Positions 54,093 to 62,446 of a stretch of DNA of 64,000 nt are shown here, one piece after another. Numbering within the stretch: position 1 is the stretch's first letter; every line of letters starts with the position of its first letter. The position numbers and the translations under genes were made by a program. A model generated the notes under the pieces. That model was not told the origin of the DNA. It saw only the letters and a program-made list of their open reading frames with translations, and searched no databases. The stretch is from Acidobacteriaceae bacterium (GTDB lineage Bacteria > Acidobacteriota > Terriglobia > Bryobacterales > Bryobacteraceae), in assembly GCA_019240405.1 (NCBI GenBank), contig JAFAYL010000047.1, positions 1 through 64,000 on the forward strand. The letters run 5' to 3'.

Positions 54093-55235
54093 TTGAAAAC
54101 TGCACCAGAAATCTTGGTGGATCTTGTGTCGATTCCGTCCGTTTCGTCCATGACGAATCGTCCGGTCATCGAGTACGTGTTGAGCTATCTGGATGAACAG
54201 AAATGGAACATTGCTCTTTATCCGTATCACGACAACGCGGGAACGGAAAAGATCAATTTTATAGCTCGTCCTAGGAACGTCAGTGAAAGAAATACTGAGC
54301 TGGCGCTAGTCTGCCATACCGACACAGTCCCGTTTGAGTCCGACTGGGAGGAAGCCGTGCATCCCGTTGTTCGGGATGGCAAAGTGTACGGCCGCGGCAG
54401 TTGCGATGTTAAGGGCTTTCTCGCTTGTGCGCTCGAGGCGTTTACTCGGATTGATCTGCTGCGGCTCTCGAAACCGCTAGCAATCGTGTTGACGGCTGAT
54501 GAAGAAATCGGGTGCATTGGCGCAAAGCATCTTGCTTCGATAGGCGCAATCAAGTCTCGTTACATGATCATTGGTGAACCGACGGGACTCGCGCCGGTGA
54601 GCGCCGGGAAGGGATACGCACTTGCAGAAATAGTAGTGCGCGGCAAAGAGGCGCATAGCGCTTTTCCGCAGGAAGGGCATTCTGCTATCCGCGATGCGGC
54701 CCGCATTCTCGAGCGCTTGGATTCTGTTCAGCGGGCGCTTGCTTCACGCATTGACGCTCGCTTTGATCCGCCTTTTACAACGCTCAATGTTGGGTTAATT
54801 CAGGGCGGTACAGCAAAGAATATCGTGCCGGGCGAATGCCGGCTGACACTCGAGTGGAGACCCATTCCGGGGCAGGATCCGGAGTGGGCCGCAAGCTTGA
54901 TCGGGCAGCAACTTGCAGACTTGCGCTCCGAAGTCCCGGGTTTCACAGCCGAGATCGAAAGGAGAAGGAGTGATCCTCCGTTTGCGTCCGGCGGCGAGCA
55001 TCTTACTTCTCTGTTAGAGACCCTCACGAAAAGGTCTTCAATAACAGTCGCTTTTGGCACTGAAGCGTCTCATTTGGCTCCGCTGGCTTCAGACGTAATT
55101 GTCTTCGGGCCAGGGGACATGACATTGGCGCATAGGACAGGAGAGTTCGTCGCAGTCCATGAAATGCAGGACTGCGTGGCTTACCTGAGCGCAATTATTG
55201 AGCGCGTCTGCGGTGACCAGTCGAAATACTCATAG
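54093..55235 (+). CDS. M20-family amidohydrolase (ArgE-like), candidate N-formylglutamate deformylase
   Basis: A 380-residue zinc peptidase of the ArgE/DapE family. Metal and catalytic motifs are LALVCHTDTVPF (His/Asp), YGRGSCDVKGFLA, TADEEIGCIGA (general base Glu), GEPTGLAPVSAGKGY, and the C-terminal GTEASHLAP with VFGPGDMTLAHRTGEFV. By sequence it is an N-acetylornithine deacetylase. It starts with a TTG one base after the stop of hutF and is the last gene of the hut operon, which has no hutG. It may therefore release glutamate from N-formylglutamate. That role is inferred from place only; it may be a real acetylornithine deacetylase. Confidence 0.85.
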   Translation: MKTAPEILVDLVSIPSVSSMTNRPVIEYVLSYLDEQKWNIALYPYHDNAGTEKINFIARPRNVSERNTELALVCHTDTVPFESDWEEAVHPVVRDGKVYGRGSCDVKGFLACALEAFTRIDLLRLSKPLAIVLTADEEIGCIGAKHLASIGAIKSRYMIIGEPTGLAPVSAGKGYALAEIVVRGKEAHSAFPQEGHSAIRDAARILERLDSVQRALASRIDARFDPPFTTLNVGLIQGGTAKNIVPGECRLTLEWRPIPGQDPEWAASLIGQQLADLRSEVPGFTAEIERRRSDPPFASGGEHLTSLLETLTKRSSITVAFGTEASHLAPLASDVIVFGPGDMTLAHRTGEFVAVHEMQDCVAYLSAIIERVCGDQSKYS

Positions 55236-55325
55236 GCGAGCGATGATACCAGGAATCGAATTACGAAAGCTGGAAAGGAACTAGGAACGCCAACTCTTTC
55301 AATAAGCGAGTTTCCGCCGCGCCGG

Positions 55326-56012
55326 GTGCGGTGGCCAGTGATGTTTCAAAGTTGGCGCTCGCTGACTTTCATCCATTGGCGATACCGGCCAGACGCGATC
55401 CAGCGCGTCCTACCCAAGCAGTTGGAATTAGATATTTTTGATGGGTCGGCGTGGGTGGGTCTGACTCCATTCCTTCTGAAGGATTTGCGCCCGCCGTTCT
55501 TGCCGGCTCTGCCGTGGCTCTCGCAGTTCCCGGAGATGAATGTGCGGACTTATGTTCGTGGCCCCGACGGCGAACCCGGCATCTGGTTTTTCACGCTCGA
55601 ATGCGCGCGGCTGGCTGCGGCTATTGGCGCTCGACTCACCTACAGGCTGCCGTATCGATGGGCCAAGATGCGCGTTAGCCGCGGCCCTGCAAGCATCGAA
55701 TACACAAGCGTGCGGCGACGCTCTTTCGGTTCGGGCTCGGCGAGTATTGCCGTAGAAATCGGCGAGCCAGTCCGAGCTGGGGAGCTAGAGCGATTCTTGA
55801 CCGCTCGCTTCCGGTTGTACACGTGTGCCGGAAAACACGTGGCATTCGCCCAAATCGAGCATGCACCTTGGCCATTGCGGACCGCGCGAGCAATTAGACT
55901 CGAGCAGAACGTGATTCAGTTTTCGGGTGTTCCACCACCGAGCGGGGAACCCTTGGCTCATTATTCACCCGGTGTGAATGTACTAGTGGAGCGTCTTCGG
56001 AGAGCAAAGTAA
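55326..56012 (+). CDS. YqjF-family protein (DUF2071)
   Basis: A 228-residue protein of the YqjF/DUF2071 family, which is widespread and of unknown function. Family phrases are FQSWRSLTFIHWRYRPDAIQ, FDGSAWVGLTPFLLKDLRPP, ARLAAAIGARLTYRLPYRWA and YTCAGKHVAFAQIEHAPWPL. The start is uncertain: a GTG at 55326 is given, and the frame stays open upstream. It follows the histidine operon after about 90 bases and may be transcribed with it. Confidence 0.82.
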   Translation: MRWPVMFQSWRSLTFIHWRYRPDAIQRVLPKQLELDIFDGSAWVGLTPFLLKDLRPPFLPALPWLSQFPEMNVRTYVRGPDGEPGIWFFTLECARLAAAIGARLTYRLPYRWAKMRVSRGPASIEYTSVRRRSFGSGSASIAVEIGEPVRAGELERFLTARFRLYTCAGKHVAFAQIEHAPWPLRTARAIRLEQNVIQFSGVPPPSGEPLAHYSPGVNVLVERLRRAK

Positions 56013-56093
56013 ATCTCTTATTTTCAACAATAAACGACGCATTTCCTAAGGTGATGGTCGCAGGGAGGATGACTGATAACAGATATTATGTCT

Positions 56094-56101
56094 ACTCTCG
56101 T
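56094..56101. repeat. Target-site duplication, left copy
   Basis: The 8-bp sequence ACTCTCGT directly flanks the left end of the IS element and is repeated exactly at 58397-58404 on the right. Eight bases is the length the IS1595 family makes. Confidence 0.85.
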
Positions 56102-56149
56102 GGTATAAATATACTTGACTAATACACGGTCTTGGCGCATAATAGAAGT

Positions 56150-57126
56150 ATGGCGGATGGACCGAAAACCCTTTTAGAAGCAGTTGAATACTTCGCAGAT
56201 GAGCAGAACTGCATTCAGTATCTCGCCACAAAGCGTTGGCCTGACGGGGTTGCGGTCTGCCCTACCTGCGGGAGTACAAAAGTCAGCTTCCTGGCGAACC
56301 AGAAGCGCTGGCAATGCAGCGCCCGACACCCGAAGCGCCAGTTCTCGATCAAAGTCGGAACGATCATGGAGGACTCGCCTATTGGTCTCGACAAGTGGCT
56401 TCCGGTTCTCTGGCTCATTGCCAACTGCCGGAACGGAGTTAGCTCCTGGGAGATTCACCGCGCCTTAGGCGTGACGCAGAAAACGGCTTGGTTCATGTTG
56501 CACCGCGTTCGCCTTGCCATGCAGGATGCCAAGAAAAGCGGCAAGCTGCGCGGTGACGTTGAAGTGGATGAATCTTATATCGGCGGCAAGGCGCGGAACA
56601 TGCACAAGAGCCGCAAACTGAAAGCGCTCCAAGACAAAGGAGGCGGCATGCTGGAAAGATCGCCGTTCAGGGAATCCTTGAACGCGGCGGTCACATCCGC
56701 GCTCGTGTGATCGATAACAGCCAATATCAGAATGTCGTTCCGGCAGTGTATGAGAACGTCGAAAAAGGCTCACACGTTTACACGGACGACCTGCGCTCGT
56801 ATTTCGGGCTTCAAGCCGACTACCTCCACGACGTGATTAACCACACCGAGGCGTATGTGAGCGGCCAGATCCACACCAACGGGCTGGAAAATTTCTGGAG
56901 CTTGCTCAAGCGGGGACTGGGCGGTACGTATGTGGCGGTAGAACCCTTTCACCTGTTTCGCTATGTCGATGAGCAAGCGTTTCGTTACAACCATCGGAAG
57001 AATGCGGATGGCAGCAAGATGAGCGAAGCGGATCGCTTTTCGAGTCTCTGTTCCCAGATGGTAGGTCGCCAGTTGACTTATCAGCAGCTAACCGGGAAGG
57101 AGGAGCAAAAGCAGGACGATTTCTAA
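56150..57126 (+). pseudogene. ISXO2-like transposase broken by a frameshift
   Basis: The transposase of the IS1595 element is split over two frames. The first (56150-56710) has a zinc ribbon (VCPTCGSTKVSFL), then WLPVLWLIANCRNGVSSWEI and the first catalytic Asp in VEVDESYIGGKA. The second resumes from about 56653 (GKIAVQGILERGGHIRARVI) and carries the second Asp in VYTDDLRSYFG and the third active-site region TNGLENFWSLLKRGLGG. The break lies near 56651-56655 and looks like a one-base deletion; no slippery heptamer for programmed frameshifting is seen. A TTG at 56132 could lengthen the start. Confidence 0.8.
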
Positions 57127-57338
57127 GAAAGAGGCGCAGCGCCAAGGTCGCGGGAAACATCGCGCCGCTTAGGCTTCGGTCCCCGCTTGTTGATATTCTT
57201 CGCAGCTCGTTTCTTGTACGCCGCATCGCGCCGCAAGATCTCTTTACGCGGTACCGCCATCACCTTTCCGACAAGCGCATCGAACCGCTCGAACGCTTCC
57301 TCGCCCTCAACCATATCTTTCTTGGCGAGTTCCTTCAT
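57123..57338 (-). CDS. Small basic protein of the IS element
   Basis: A 71-residue, Lys/Arg-rich protein. The start reads KELAKKDMVEGEEAFERFDA and the body ALVGKVMAVPRKEILRRDAA; the latter matches a small accessory ORF often seen convergent to ISXO2-like transposases. It overlaps the transposase end by four bases. A helical, nucleic-acid-related role is possible; its function is not known. Confidence 0.6.
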   Translation of the reverse strand: MKELAKKDMVEGEEAFERFDALVGKVMAVPRKEILRRDAAYKKRAAKNINKRGPKPKRRDVSRDLGAAPLS

Positions 57339-57380
57339 GCTGCTATCATGTCACGGTCTTAACAGCAGTATGGATGCACC

Positions 57381-58310
57381 ATGCCAGATGAATATAGCAG
57401 CCAAGGCCCAACCGGGAATGCCGACAAGCAGTCTGCTCCTCTCGCGCCATCTCCATCGTCTGAACAGCAGAGCGTGATGAGAGAAGGCCGCAAGAGCGAT
57501 GCCAGCCAGCGTCAACAGGAAACCAAGGAACTTGCGCGGGAAATCCACTGGGTTGAAAAGGCGACGATGTGGAGTCAAATCGGACTCGGTGTTATCGCTA
57601 TCGTTGCCCTGATTATCTATCACAGTCAACTCACAGCGATGAAAGAACAACTCGACGTTATGAGAGACCAACTGGAATTGGCGGACAGGCCTTGGTTGAA
57701 AGTTGTAAACGCCAAGCCGCTTAACGGGTTGAACTTTATAAAAGACGGGAACAGAATTTCGGGTGAGGCAAACTTTATTGTCGTAGCCAAGAATATCGGG
57801 AAATCGGTTGCCATCAACGTGGCCATTCACGCACCGCTCATAAACGCCGATGCAGCGGAGGATTTGAGAAGGAAGGCAGCAAAGACTTGTTCTGGTCCGA
57901 TAACATCCCCATATCGTCCGGTCACCGTCTTTCCCGATGACGACACGGGTAACAGTCTCCTTGCGCTCGGTGTCGAGGAATTTGTCCCATCGGACATCAA
58001 AAGCCCCACTGTTCCGATGTCCCTCGCACCGTTCCTTGCGCCTAAGGACTCGAAATTGATCTCTCAAAGCGTCGTCGGATGCATTACCTATACATATCCA
58101 AGTTCGAGATTCGTTCACCATTCCGAATTTAATTTTGGGCTGGCCTTTGAAGAAACAATACCCACCAACAAAAAGCTCGACCCGGCTACCGCTATGATGT
58201 TCGAGCATTCCAAAGCTCCGCATATCGCCTCTTACTTCGTGCTGGGGCAAGATATTCCCAACGAGAAGCTTCGGATAGAGAATTTCTCCTCGGATATTGA
58301 CGCCAATTAA
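57381..58310 (+). CDS. Passenger membrane protein of the IS element
   Basis: A 309-residue protein inside the IS. The N-terminal 55 residues are polar (Gln/Ser/Arg), then one membrane helix (MWSQIGLGVIAIVALIIYHS, around residues 63-82), a short coiled coil (LTAMKEQLDVMRDQLELADR) and a beta-rich domain (PWLKVVNAKPLNGLNFIKDG; VVAKNIGKSVAINVAIHAPL) with three Cys. This layout is shared by many uncharacterised bacterial membrane proteins. It has no link to transposition, so it is a passenger whose advantage is unknown. An overlapping antisense frame is its shadow. Confidence 0.7.
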   Translation: MPDEYSSQGPTGNADKQSAPLAPSPSSEQQSVMREGRKSDASQRQQETKELAREIHWVEKATMWSQIGLGVIAIVALIIYHSQLTAMKEQLDVMRDQLELADRPWLKVVNAKPLNGLNFIKDGNRISGEANFIVVAKNIGKSVAINVAIHAPLINADAAEDLRRKAAKTCSGPITSPYRPVTVFPDDDTGNSLLALGVEEFVPSDIKSPTVPMSLAPFLAPKDSKLISQSVVGCITYTYPSSRFVHHSEFNFGLAFEETIPTNKKLDPATAMMFEHSKAPHIASYFVLGQDIPNEKLRIENFSSDIDAN

Positions 58311-58396
58311 CAAAACGGCTACCGCCAAGAACTTGACCAGCCCGTCACGCCGGAACCAGCGTAACAAAGCTTGGATTAGCCAAGTATATTTATACT

Positions 58397-58404
58397 ACTC
58401 TCGT
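58397..58404. repeat. Target-site duplication, right copy
   Basis: ACTCTCGT immediately after the right inverted repeat, identical to 56094-56101. Confidence 0.85.
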
Positions 58405-58483
58405 CGCTTTATTATCGCTTGCTTTAGGCGCAGTCCGTGAGTAAGGCCCGAGATCAAAATTCGCTCCTCCGCCCCACTCAGAC

Positions 58484-59059
58484 TCACGATGTCAGTCCGA
58501 TACCCTCATAAACATCCGCCAGCTTGAGACGGGCATCGACGTCCTGCAGGGAGATCGTCGCGTCGGGAATAGTGAACTCCGCGAGCATCCAGTGCTGGTC
58601 CGACTGTCGCGTCCATTGTTCTACGTGAATCACGTCTTGCGCGACTGTGAGATAGCTCTTTAGCGAAGGAACCCTACGGTAATACTGGAATTTCCGACCG
58701 CGATCGTAATCCTTGGTCGATTCCGAAAGCACTTCTATGATCAGGGTTGGGTTCAGGACCGTATCGCGCCGCTCGTCCATGAATGCGGGAGATCCACAGA
58801 TCACCATCACGTCTGGATAGGTATACAGGCCGGCACAGGCCACTCGCAGCCGGAGATCGGTTGAGTAGACTTTGCATGGACCGCGCCTGAGCTGCTGACG
58901 GAGCTCGCCAACCAAATTAGTAACGATGAGTACGTGTTCAGGACTGGCTCCCGCCATCAAGAACACTTCTCCTTGCACGTATTCACTTTTGCGTTCAGCC
59001 GCGCGTTCTTGCTTGAGATAGTCCTCTTCGCTCAAACCGGTGATTTGCGCAGAAGACAT
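58484..59059 (-). CDS. Uma2-family endonuclease-fold protein
   Basis: A 191-residue protein of the Uma2/DUF820 family, which has the PD-(D/E)XK restriction-endonuclease fold. Marks are the start GLSEEDYLKQERAAERKSEY, the acidic strand LYTYPDVMVICGSP (Asp), and the strand PTLIIEVLSESTKDYDRGRK (Glu-x-Leu/Ser core) before the Lys region. The family is expanded in Cyanobacteria and found in Acidobacteriota; its targets are unknown. It lies just beyond the IS element. Confidence 0.85.
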   Translation of the reverse strand: MSSAQITGLSEEDYLKQERAAERKSEYVQGEVFLMAGASPEHVLIVTNLVGELRQQLRRGPCKVYSTDLRLRVACAGLYTYPDVMVICGSPAFMDERRDTVLNPTLIIEVLSESTKDYDRGRKFQYYRRVPSLKSYLTVAQDVIHVEQWTRQSDQHWMLAEFTIPDATISLQDVDARLKLADVYEGIGLTS

Positions 59060-59175
59060 GCACCTATATGCTAGCAGCGAAAAATGATTTCCTTCTTTGG
59101 AAGGGCTGTGTCAGAAAAAATGCCGCTCCAGCTCTGTCAGGTGAGCCGGAGCGGCTGAGGGAAGGATCATGATCT

Positions 59176-61431
59176 TCAGCGGTGATGGCCGCCCGAAGAG
59201 TGTCCGCCACCCCCACCGCTATGCGATCCGCCGCCTCCGTGGAAGGAGCCGCCACCGCCGCTTCCATGGAATGAACTTCCGCCACCATGGAACGAAGGTG
59301 TCCCGCCCCCTTCGTGAGGAGCGCTGAAGTGCGGTGCAGAGGGCATGCTGTAGTGCGGTGTTGAAGGCGCATTGTAGTGCGGCATACTGGGTGCGCTGTA
59401 ATGTTGAGTGCTTGGCCCGCTGTAGTGCGGCACGGTCGGGGGTGCGTTATAACCACCGCGGTATCCGAAACTGCTTTGTGGTGCTCTTGTACCCTGACTT
59501 GAACCAAGCGGGCGCGACTGATAATTGCCGTTGTAGTTAGGCCCGCTAAACGAGCGGCCATAGCCCGGCGATCCTTGGAAACCGCCTGTGCGCGATTCGC
59601 CATAGTTTCCCGCACTCGGGTGTTGTGGCTGGCCGAAACTGTGCCAGCCACTGTGCTCTGCCGGCGTACTTGAGCCTCGGAAACCGTTCGCAGTTCCCGG
59701 CTCGCCGAATCGATGCCAACCGTTTCCCGACGTCTGTGCTGAGGCACCGTAGTTGCCGCGTACGGCCGCCTGGGCGCGCATATTAGGCGGAACACCGTGG
59801 AGATTTTGCTGAGCCGAGTTAATCCTGGAGCCGGTCGCAAGCGAATTTTGCGCCAAGCTCGGCATCACGCTTCGGGATACACCACCAGCCGAACCTCTTT
59901 GAGCGCTACCAATGCCCTGCCGGGAAGCTGCTGGGGAATGCATCTGCGTTTGTCCAGCCAGTGTCCGGGCAGTCTGCGGTGCCCGTTGGCTCTGAAAGAA
60001 TTGCCGGTTTGCCGCGGACGCGAGTCGCGGGTTCGCTGTTGCCGGCCGATTCGAGAATTGCCGGCTTGCTCGAACTGGATTCACCGGAAGCTGCCCCCGC
60101 AGTGCTGTTGCTCCGCGAAGCTGGGCTGCTGTTGCGCGACCGAACGTCGTTCGCCCGCGGCCAAAGCTATTGGCGGCCGCAGTAATTGCCGCGCCTCGCA
60201 CAGCCGCATTGCGGTACATGCTCGCGTTCCGATAGCCGTTATAACCATATCGGTCGTGCCAGCCGTGTCCCCACCAGTGATGGAAAAACTCGAACGGCCC
60301 CAAAGCGACCCAACCGAGGCCGCCCCAACCAAAACCAAATCCACCTCCCCACCCGAAGAACCCGACAAGTGCCGGATTCCACCAGTACGATGAAAAGATC
60401 GATCCCGGCCACCAGCACCAGCCATAGCCCGTATTCCAGAACCAGCGTCCGTAATGGAATGGCGCCCAGCCCCACGGATCGGCATCAACCCAGGTCCAGC
60501 CGTAATAGGGCTCCCATGCCCATTGACCGTTGCTATAAGGCGCCCAGTCAGCGCCTGGATTATTGGGCTCCCAAACTTGGCCATATTGCGACGGTACCCA
60601 ATTCCCATACGCATCCAAGTCGTCTGCTCCATAGATATCCCGGCTGACGTGCTGGTAGCTTTGGGAGGCAAGCAACTGGCGGTCCCGGTTATCACTCCAG
60701 TCATCGAACTGGTCTCGCGCTATCTCGGAAACCGTTTGAAATTCAGGATCGGACGAATCGCCCCGCACAAGCATGGTTCGGCCAGCCTGAAGGCGTTCTG
60801 TTCCGCGCGGGCTATATACTTCGAGTTCACCTGATCGCACCGTGATCTGAGTTGAACCGTCTTGGAGTACCGAGATCCGGTAATCACCTTGCTGAACTGG
60901 TCGTACGGCGATGCTCGGAGTGTCTATCTCGGCCTGGGCATTGGAATCTCGCAGAACACGCCAGATAATTGTCCCTGCCCCGAGTTGTACTTGATAACGT
61001 TGATACTCCAAATCGGCCAAACCCAAATCCGTATCCGGCGCGAGCCGCGCGACATTCGCGTAGTCGAACTGAACCTCTGCACGCGAGCCCGGGGATGTTT
61101 GCACGTGATCCTGCGTCACGAGCGGCGCATTGATAGCAGCCGCTACCAAGTCGCCAGAATCGCCGCGCTTCACATTCACATCACCCTGAACGATACTTAG
61201 GCGCGCGACTCCGTGCTGCTTGTCCTCGTTCGACAATTGTGCGTCGCCGGCCTGCGATGGATCTTGCTGTGGCGGCTGCCCTGCTTCATACTGTGGTTGC
61301 GATTGAGGATACTGTTGAGCCTGCGGGTAGGACTGCGTCTGATCGGAGGGCGCTTCCGTCTGTGCTCGAAGATTCGAGACAGTGAAGACGCTGAATGCTG
61401 CGATCAGAGCCCCAATAACATTGCGGTACAT
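59176..61431 (-). CDS. Large FecR-domain protein with aromatic and Gly/His-rich tail
   Basis: A 751-residue exported protein. The ATG at 61431 begins a signal peptide (MYRNVIGALIAAFSVFTVSN, cut after LRAQ); upstream starts only add 90 residues with no sense. Order: Gln/Pro-rich linker (residues 24-65), FecR-like domain (GDVNVKRGDSGDLVAAAINA; SVLQDGSTQITVRSGELEVY), then a DUF6600-like block very rich in Trp, Gly and Tyr (WAPYSNGQWAWEPYYGWTWV), an Asn/Ala/Arg-rich region, five 8-residue repeats and a Gly/His tail. It may bind metal or polymer on the surface, by composition. Confidence 0.75.
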   Translation of the reverse strand: MYRNVIGALIAAFSVFTVSNLRAQTEAPSDQTQSYPQAQQYPQSQPQYEAGQPPQQDPSQAGDAQLSNEDKQHGVARLSIVQGDVNVKRGDSGDLVAAAINAPLVTQDHVQTSPGSRAEVQFDYANVARLAPDTDLGLADLEYQRYQVQLGAGTIIWRVLRDSNAQAEIDTPSIAVRPVQQGDYRISVLQDGSTQITVRSGELEVYSPRGTERLQAGRTMLVRGDSSDPEFQTVSEIARDQFDDWSDNRDRQLLASQSYQHVSRDIYGADDLDAYGNWVPSQYGQVWEPNNPGADWAPYSNGQWAWEPYYGWTWVDADPWGWAPFHYGRWFWNTGYGWCWWPGSIFSSYWWNPALVGFFGWGGGFGFGWGGLGWVALGPFEFFHHWWGHGWHDRYGYNGYRNASMYRNAAVRGAAITAAANSFGRGRTTFGRATAAQLRGATALRGQLPVNPVRASRQFSNRPATANPRLASAANRQFFQSQRAPQTARTLAGQTQMHSPAASRQGIGSAQRGSAGGVSRSVMPSLAQNSLATGSRINSAQQNLHGVPPNMRAQAAVRGNYGASAQTSGNGWHRFGEPGTANGFRGSSTPAEHSGWHSFGQPQHPSAGNYGESRTGGFQGSPGYGRSFSGPNYNGNYQSRPLGSSQGTRAPQSSFGYRGGYNAPPTVPHYSGPSTQHYSAPSMPHYNAPSTPHYSMPSAPHFSAPHEGGGTPSFHGGGSSFHGSGGGGSFHGGGGSHSGGGGGHSSGGHHR
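59311..59430 (-). repeat. Five tandem 24-bp repeats (PHYSxPSx)
   Basis: Five consecutive units of 24 bases in the FecR gene encode PHYSGPST, QHYSAPSM, PHYNAPST, PHYSMPSA and PHFSAPHE. The block runs from 59430 to 59311 on the minus strand. Slippage here would change protein length in steps of eight residues. Confidence 0.7.
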
Positions 61432-61594
61432 GTTGATTCCGCATCTGTTTTTACACGTCAGGTTCCAAACCGTAAGTGCTTGACTTTGCTGGACTAGCTC
61501 TATCCGGTAATTGGCCTGAAATGGCCGAAAACCACCATGATGGACGACTGCGGCCATATTGCATTGGGTTTGCCTGCTGGTCCGCTTATCCGTA

Positions 61595-62398
61595 TCAAAA
61601 AGGCAGGGTGAATTTGAAGACGGAACCGTGCTGGCCGTCGCTTTCAACCCAAATCCGGCCACCGTGCCCTTCGACGATTTTGCGGCACAGCGCCAAGCCA
61701 AGCCCTACGCCAGGCACTTCCTTGCCGTGCAGCCTTTTAAAGGGTATGAATAGCTGATCACGATATCGCGGATCTATTCCGACACCGTTATCTCGAACCG
61801 AGATGACATGCTCGCCAGCGGTTTCTTCAGAGGATATGTTGATGGCCGGCGGATCGTCACTTCGATATTTCAGGGCATTACTTAAGAGATTGTGAAGTAG
61901 CTGCACGATCTGATTTTCATCGACGATCACCACAGGCAACTCGCCGCAAGTGATTTGTGCTCCAGATTCTCGCACTGACGGCTCCAGCTTGAGCAGCGCC
62001 CATTGAACTAGGGATTGCAGATTAACTGCGGTGCGGCTGGAAGGGGCGCGAGTTTTGGAATAATTCAACAGTCCGTCGATAAGGGCCGTCATTCTAGTTA
62101 CGCCATCGATGATGAAGGAAATGAACTCTGCGGCTTGGCTATCGCTGCCGTAATGACGTTCCAGAAGTTGGGTGTTGCAAGTAATGGTGCGAAGCGGTTC
62201 CTTTAGATCGTGACTCGCTGCGTAGCAGAAGCGTTGTAGCTCCTCGCTCGCCATGCGTGCGGCTTCCAAGTCTCGCGCACACTCCTCTTCACGATCTTTC
62301 AACGCAATCCTGCACCGCTCTAGGGATTCGCTTAACTTCTGAATTTCACATTCCGCTTCAGCTAATGCCTGCCGAGGCGATTTGGAACTGGAGTCCAT
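61595..62398 (-). CDS. Soluble sensor histidine kinase
   Basis: A 267-residue kinase without membrane helices (from the ATG at 62398; a TTG two codons upstream is possible). A coiled coil of about 45 residues (AEAECEIQKLSESLERCRIA) precedes the HisKA box (RFCYAASHDLKEPLRTITCN) and the HATPase domain (LLHNLLSNALKYRSDDPPA; VRDNGVGID; GVGLGLALCRKIVEGHGG). It is of the same subfamily as the two larger kinases in the window and has no input domain, so it may respond to a partner protein. No response regulator lies near. Confidence 0.88.
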   Translation of the reverse strand: MDSSSKSPRQALAEAECEIQKLSESLERCRIALKDREEECARDLEAARMASEELQRFCYAASHDLKEPLRTITCNTQLLERHYGSDSQAAEFISFIIDGVTRMTALIDGLLNYSKTRAPSSRTAVNLQSLVQWALLKLEPSVRESGAQITCGELPVVIVDENQIVQLLHNLLSNALKYRSDDPPAINISSEETAGEHVISVRDNGVGIDPRYRDQLFIPFKRLHGKEVPGVGLGLALCRKIVEGHGGRIWVESDGQHGSVFKFTLPF

Positions 62399-62446
62399 CA
62401 GCAATTAGCGCGAGCTGGAATCATGCTGCATTCTCAATCCGCCGTT

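Larger units (their letters stand above)
56102..58396. mobile_element. IS1595-family insertion element with passenger genes
   Basis: A 2,295-bp element. Its ends are imperfect inverted repeats of 25 bp, 22 identical (56102-56126 and 58372-58396), both beginning near TATAAATATACTTG. An exact 8-bp direct repeat (ACTCTCGT) flanks them, so insertion is recent. It holds a frame-shifted ISXO2-like transposase, a small basic protein gene on the other strand, and a membrane-protein passenger. It sits between the YqjF and Uma2 genes and interrupts neither. Confidence 0.9.

Noticed and set aside
57351-58367. A 338-residue frame on the minus strand across the IS passenger
   Set aside because: It overlaps the passenger almost completely and lacks a family look. 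The plus-strand frame has a membrane helix and coiled coil of a known layout, so the minus frame is its shadow.
59311-59430. A CRISPR-like array
   Set aside because: The 24-bp units are contiguous, imperfect and in frame with a coding sequence. There are no spacers and no cas genes.
59064-59840. A 258-residue frame over the FecR tail
   Set aside because: It is the same strand in another frame over low-complexity repeats, with Thr/Arg/His-rich content only. Rejected as a shadow.
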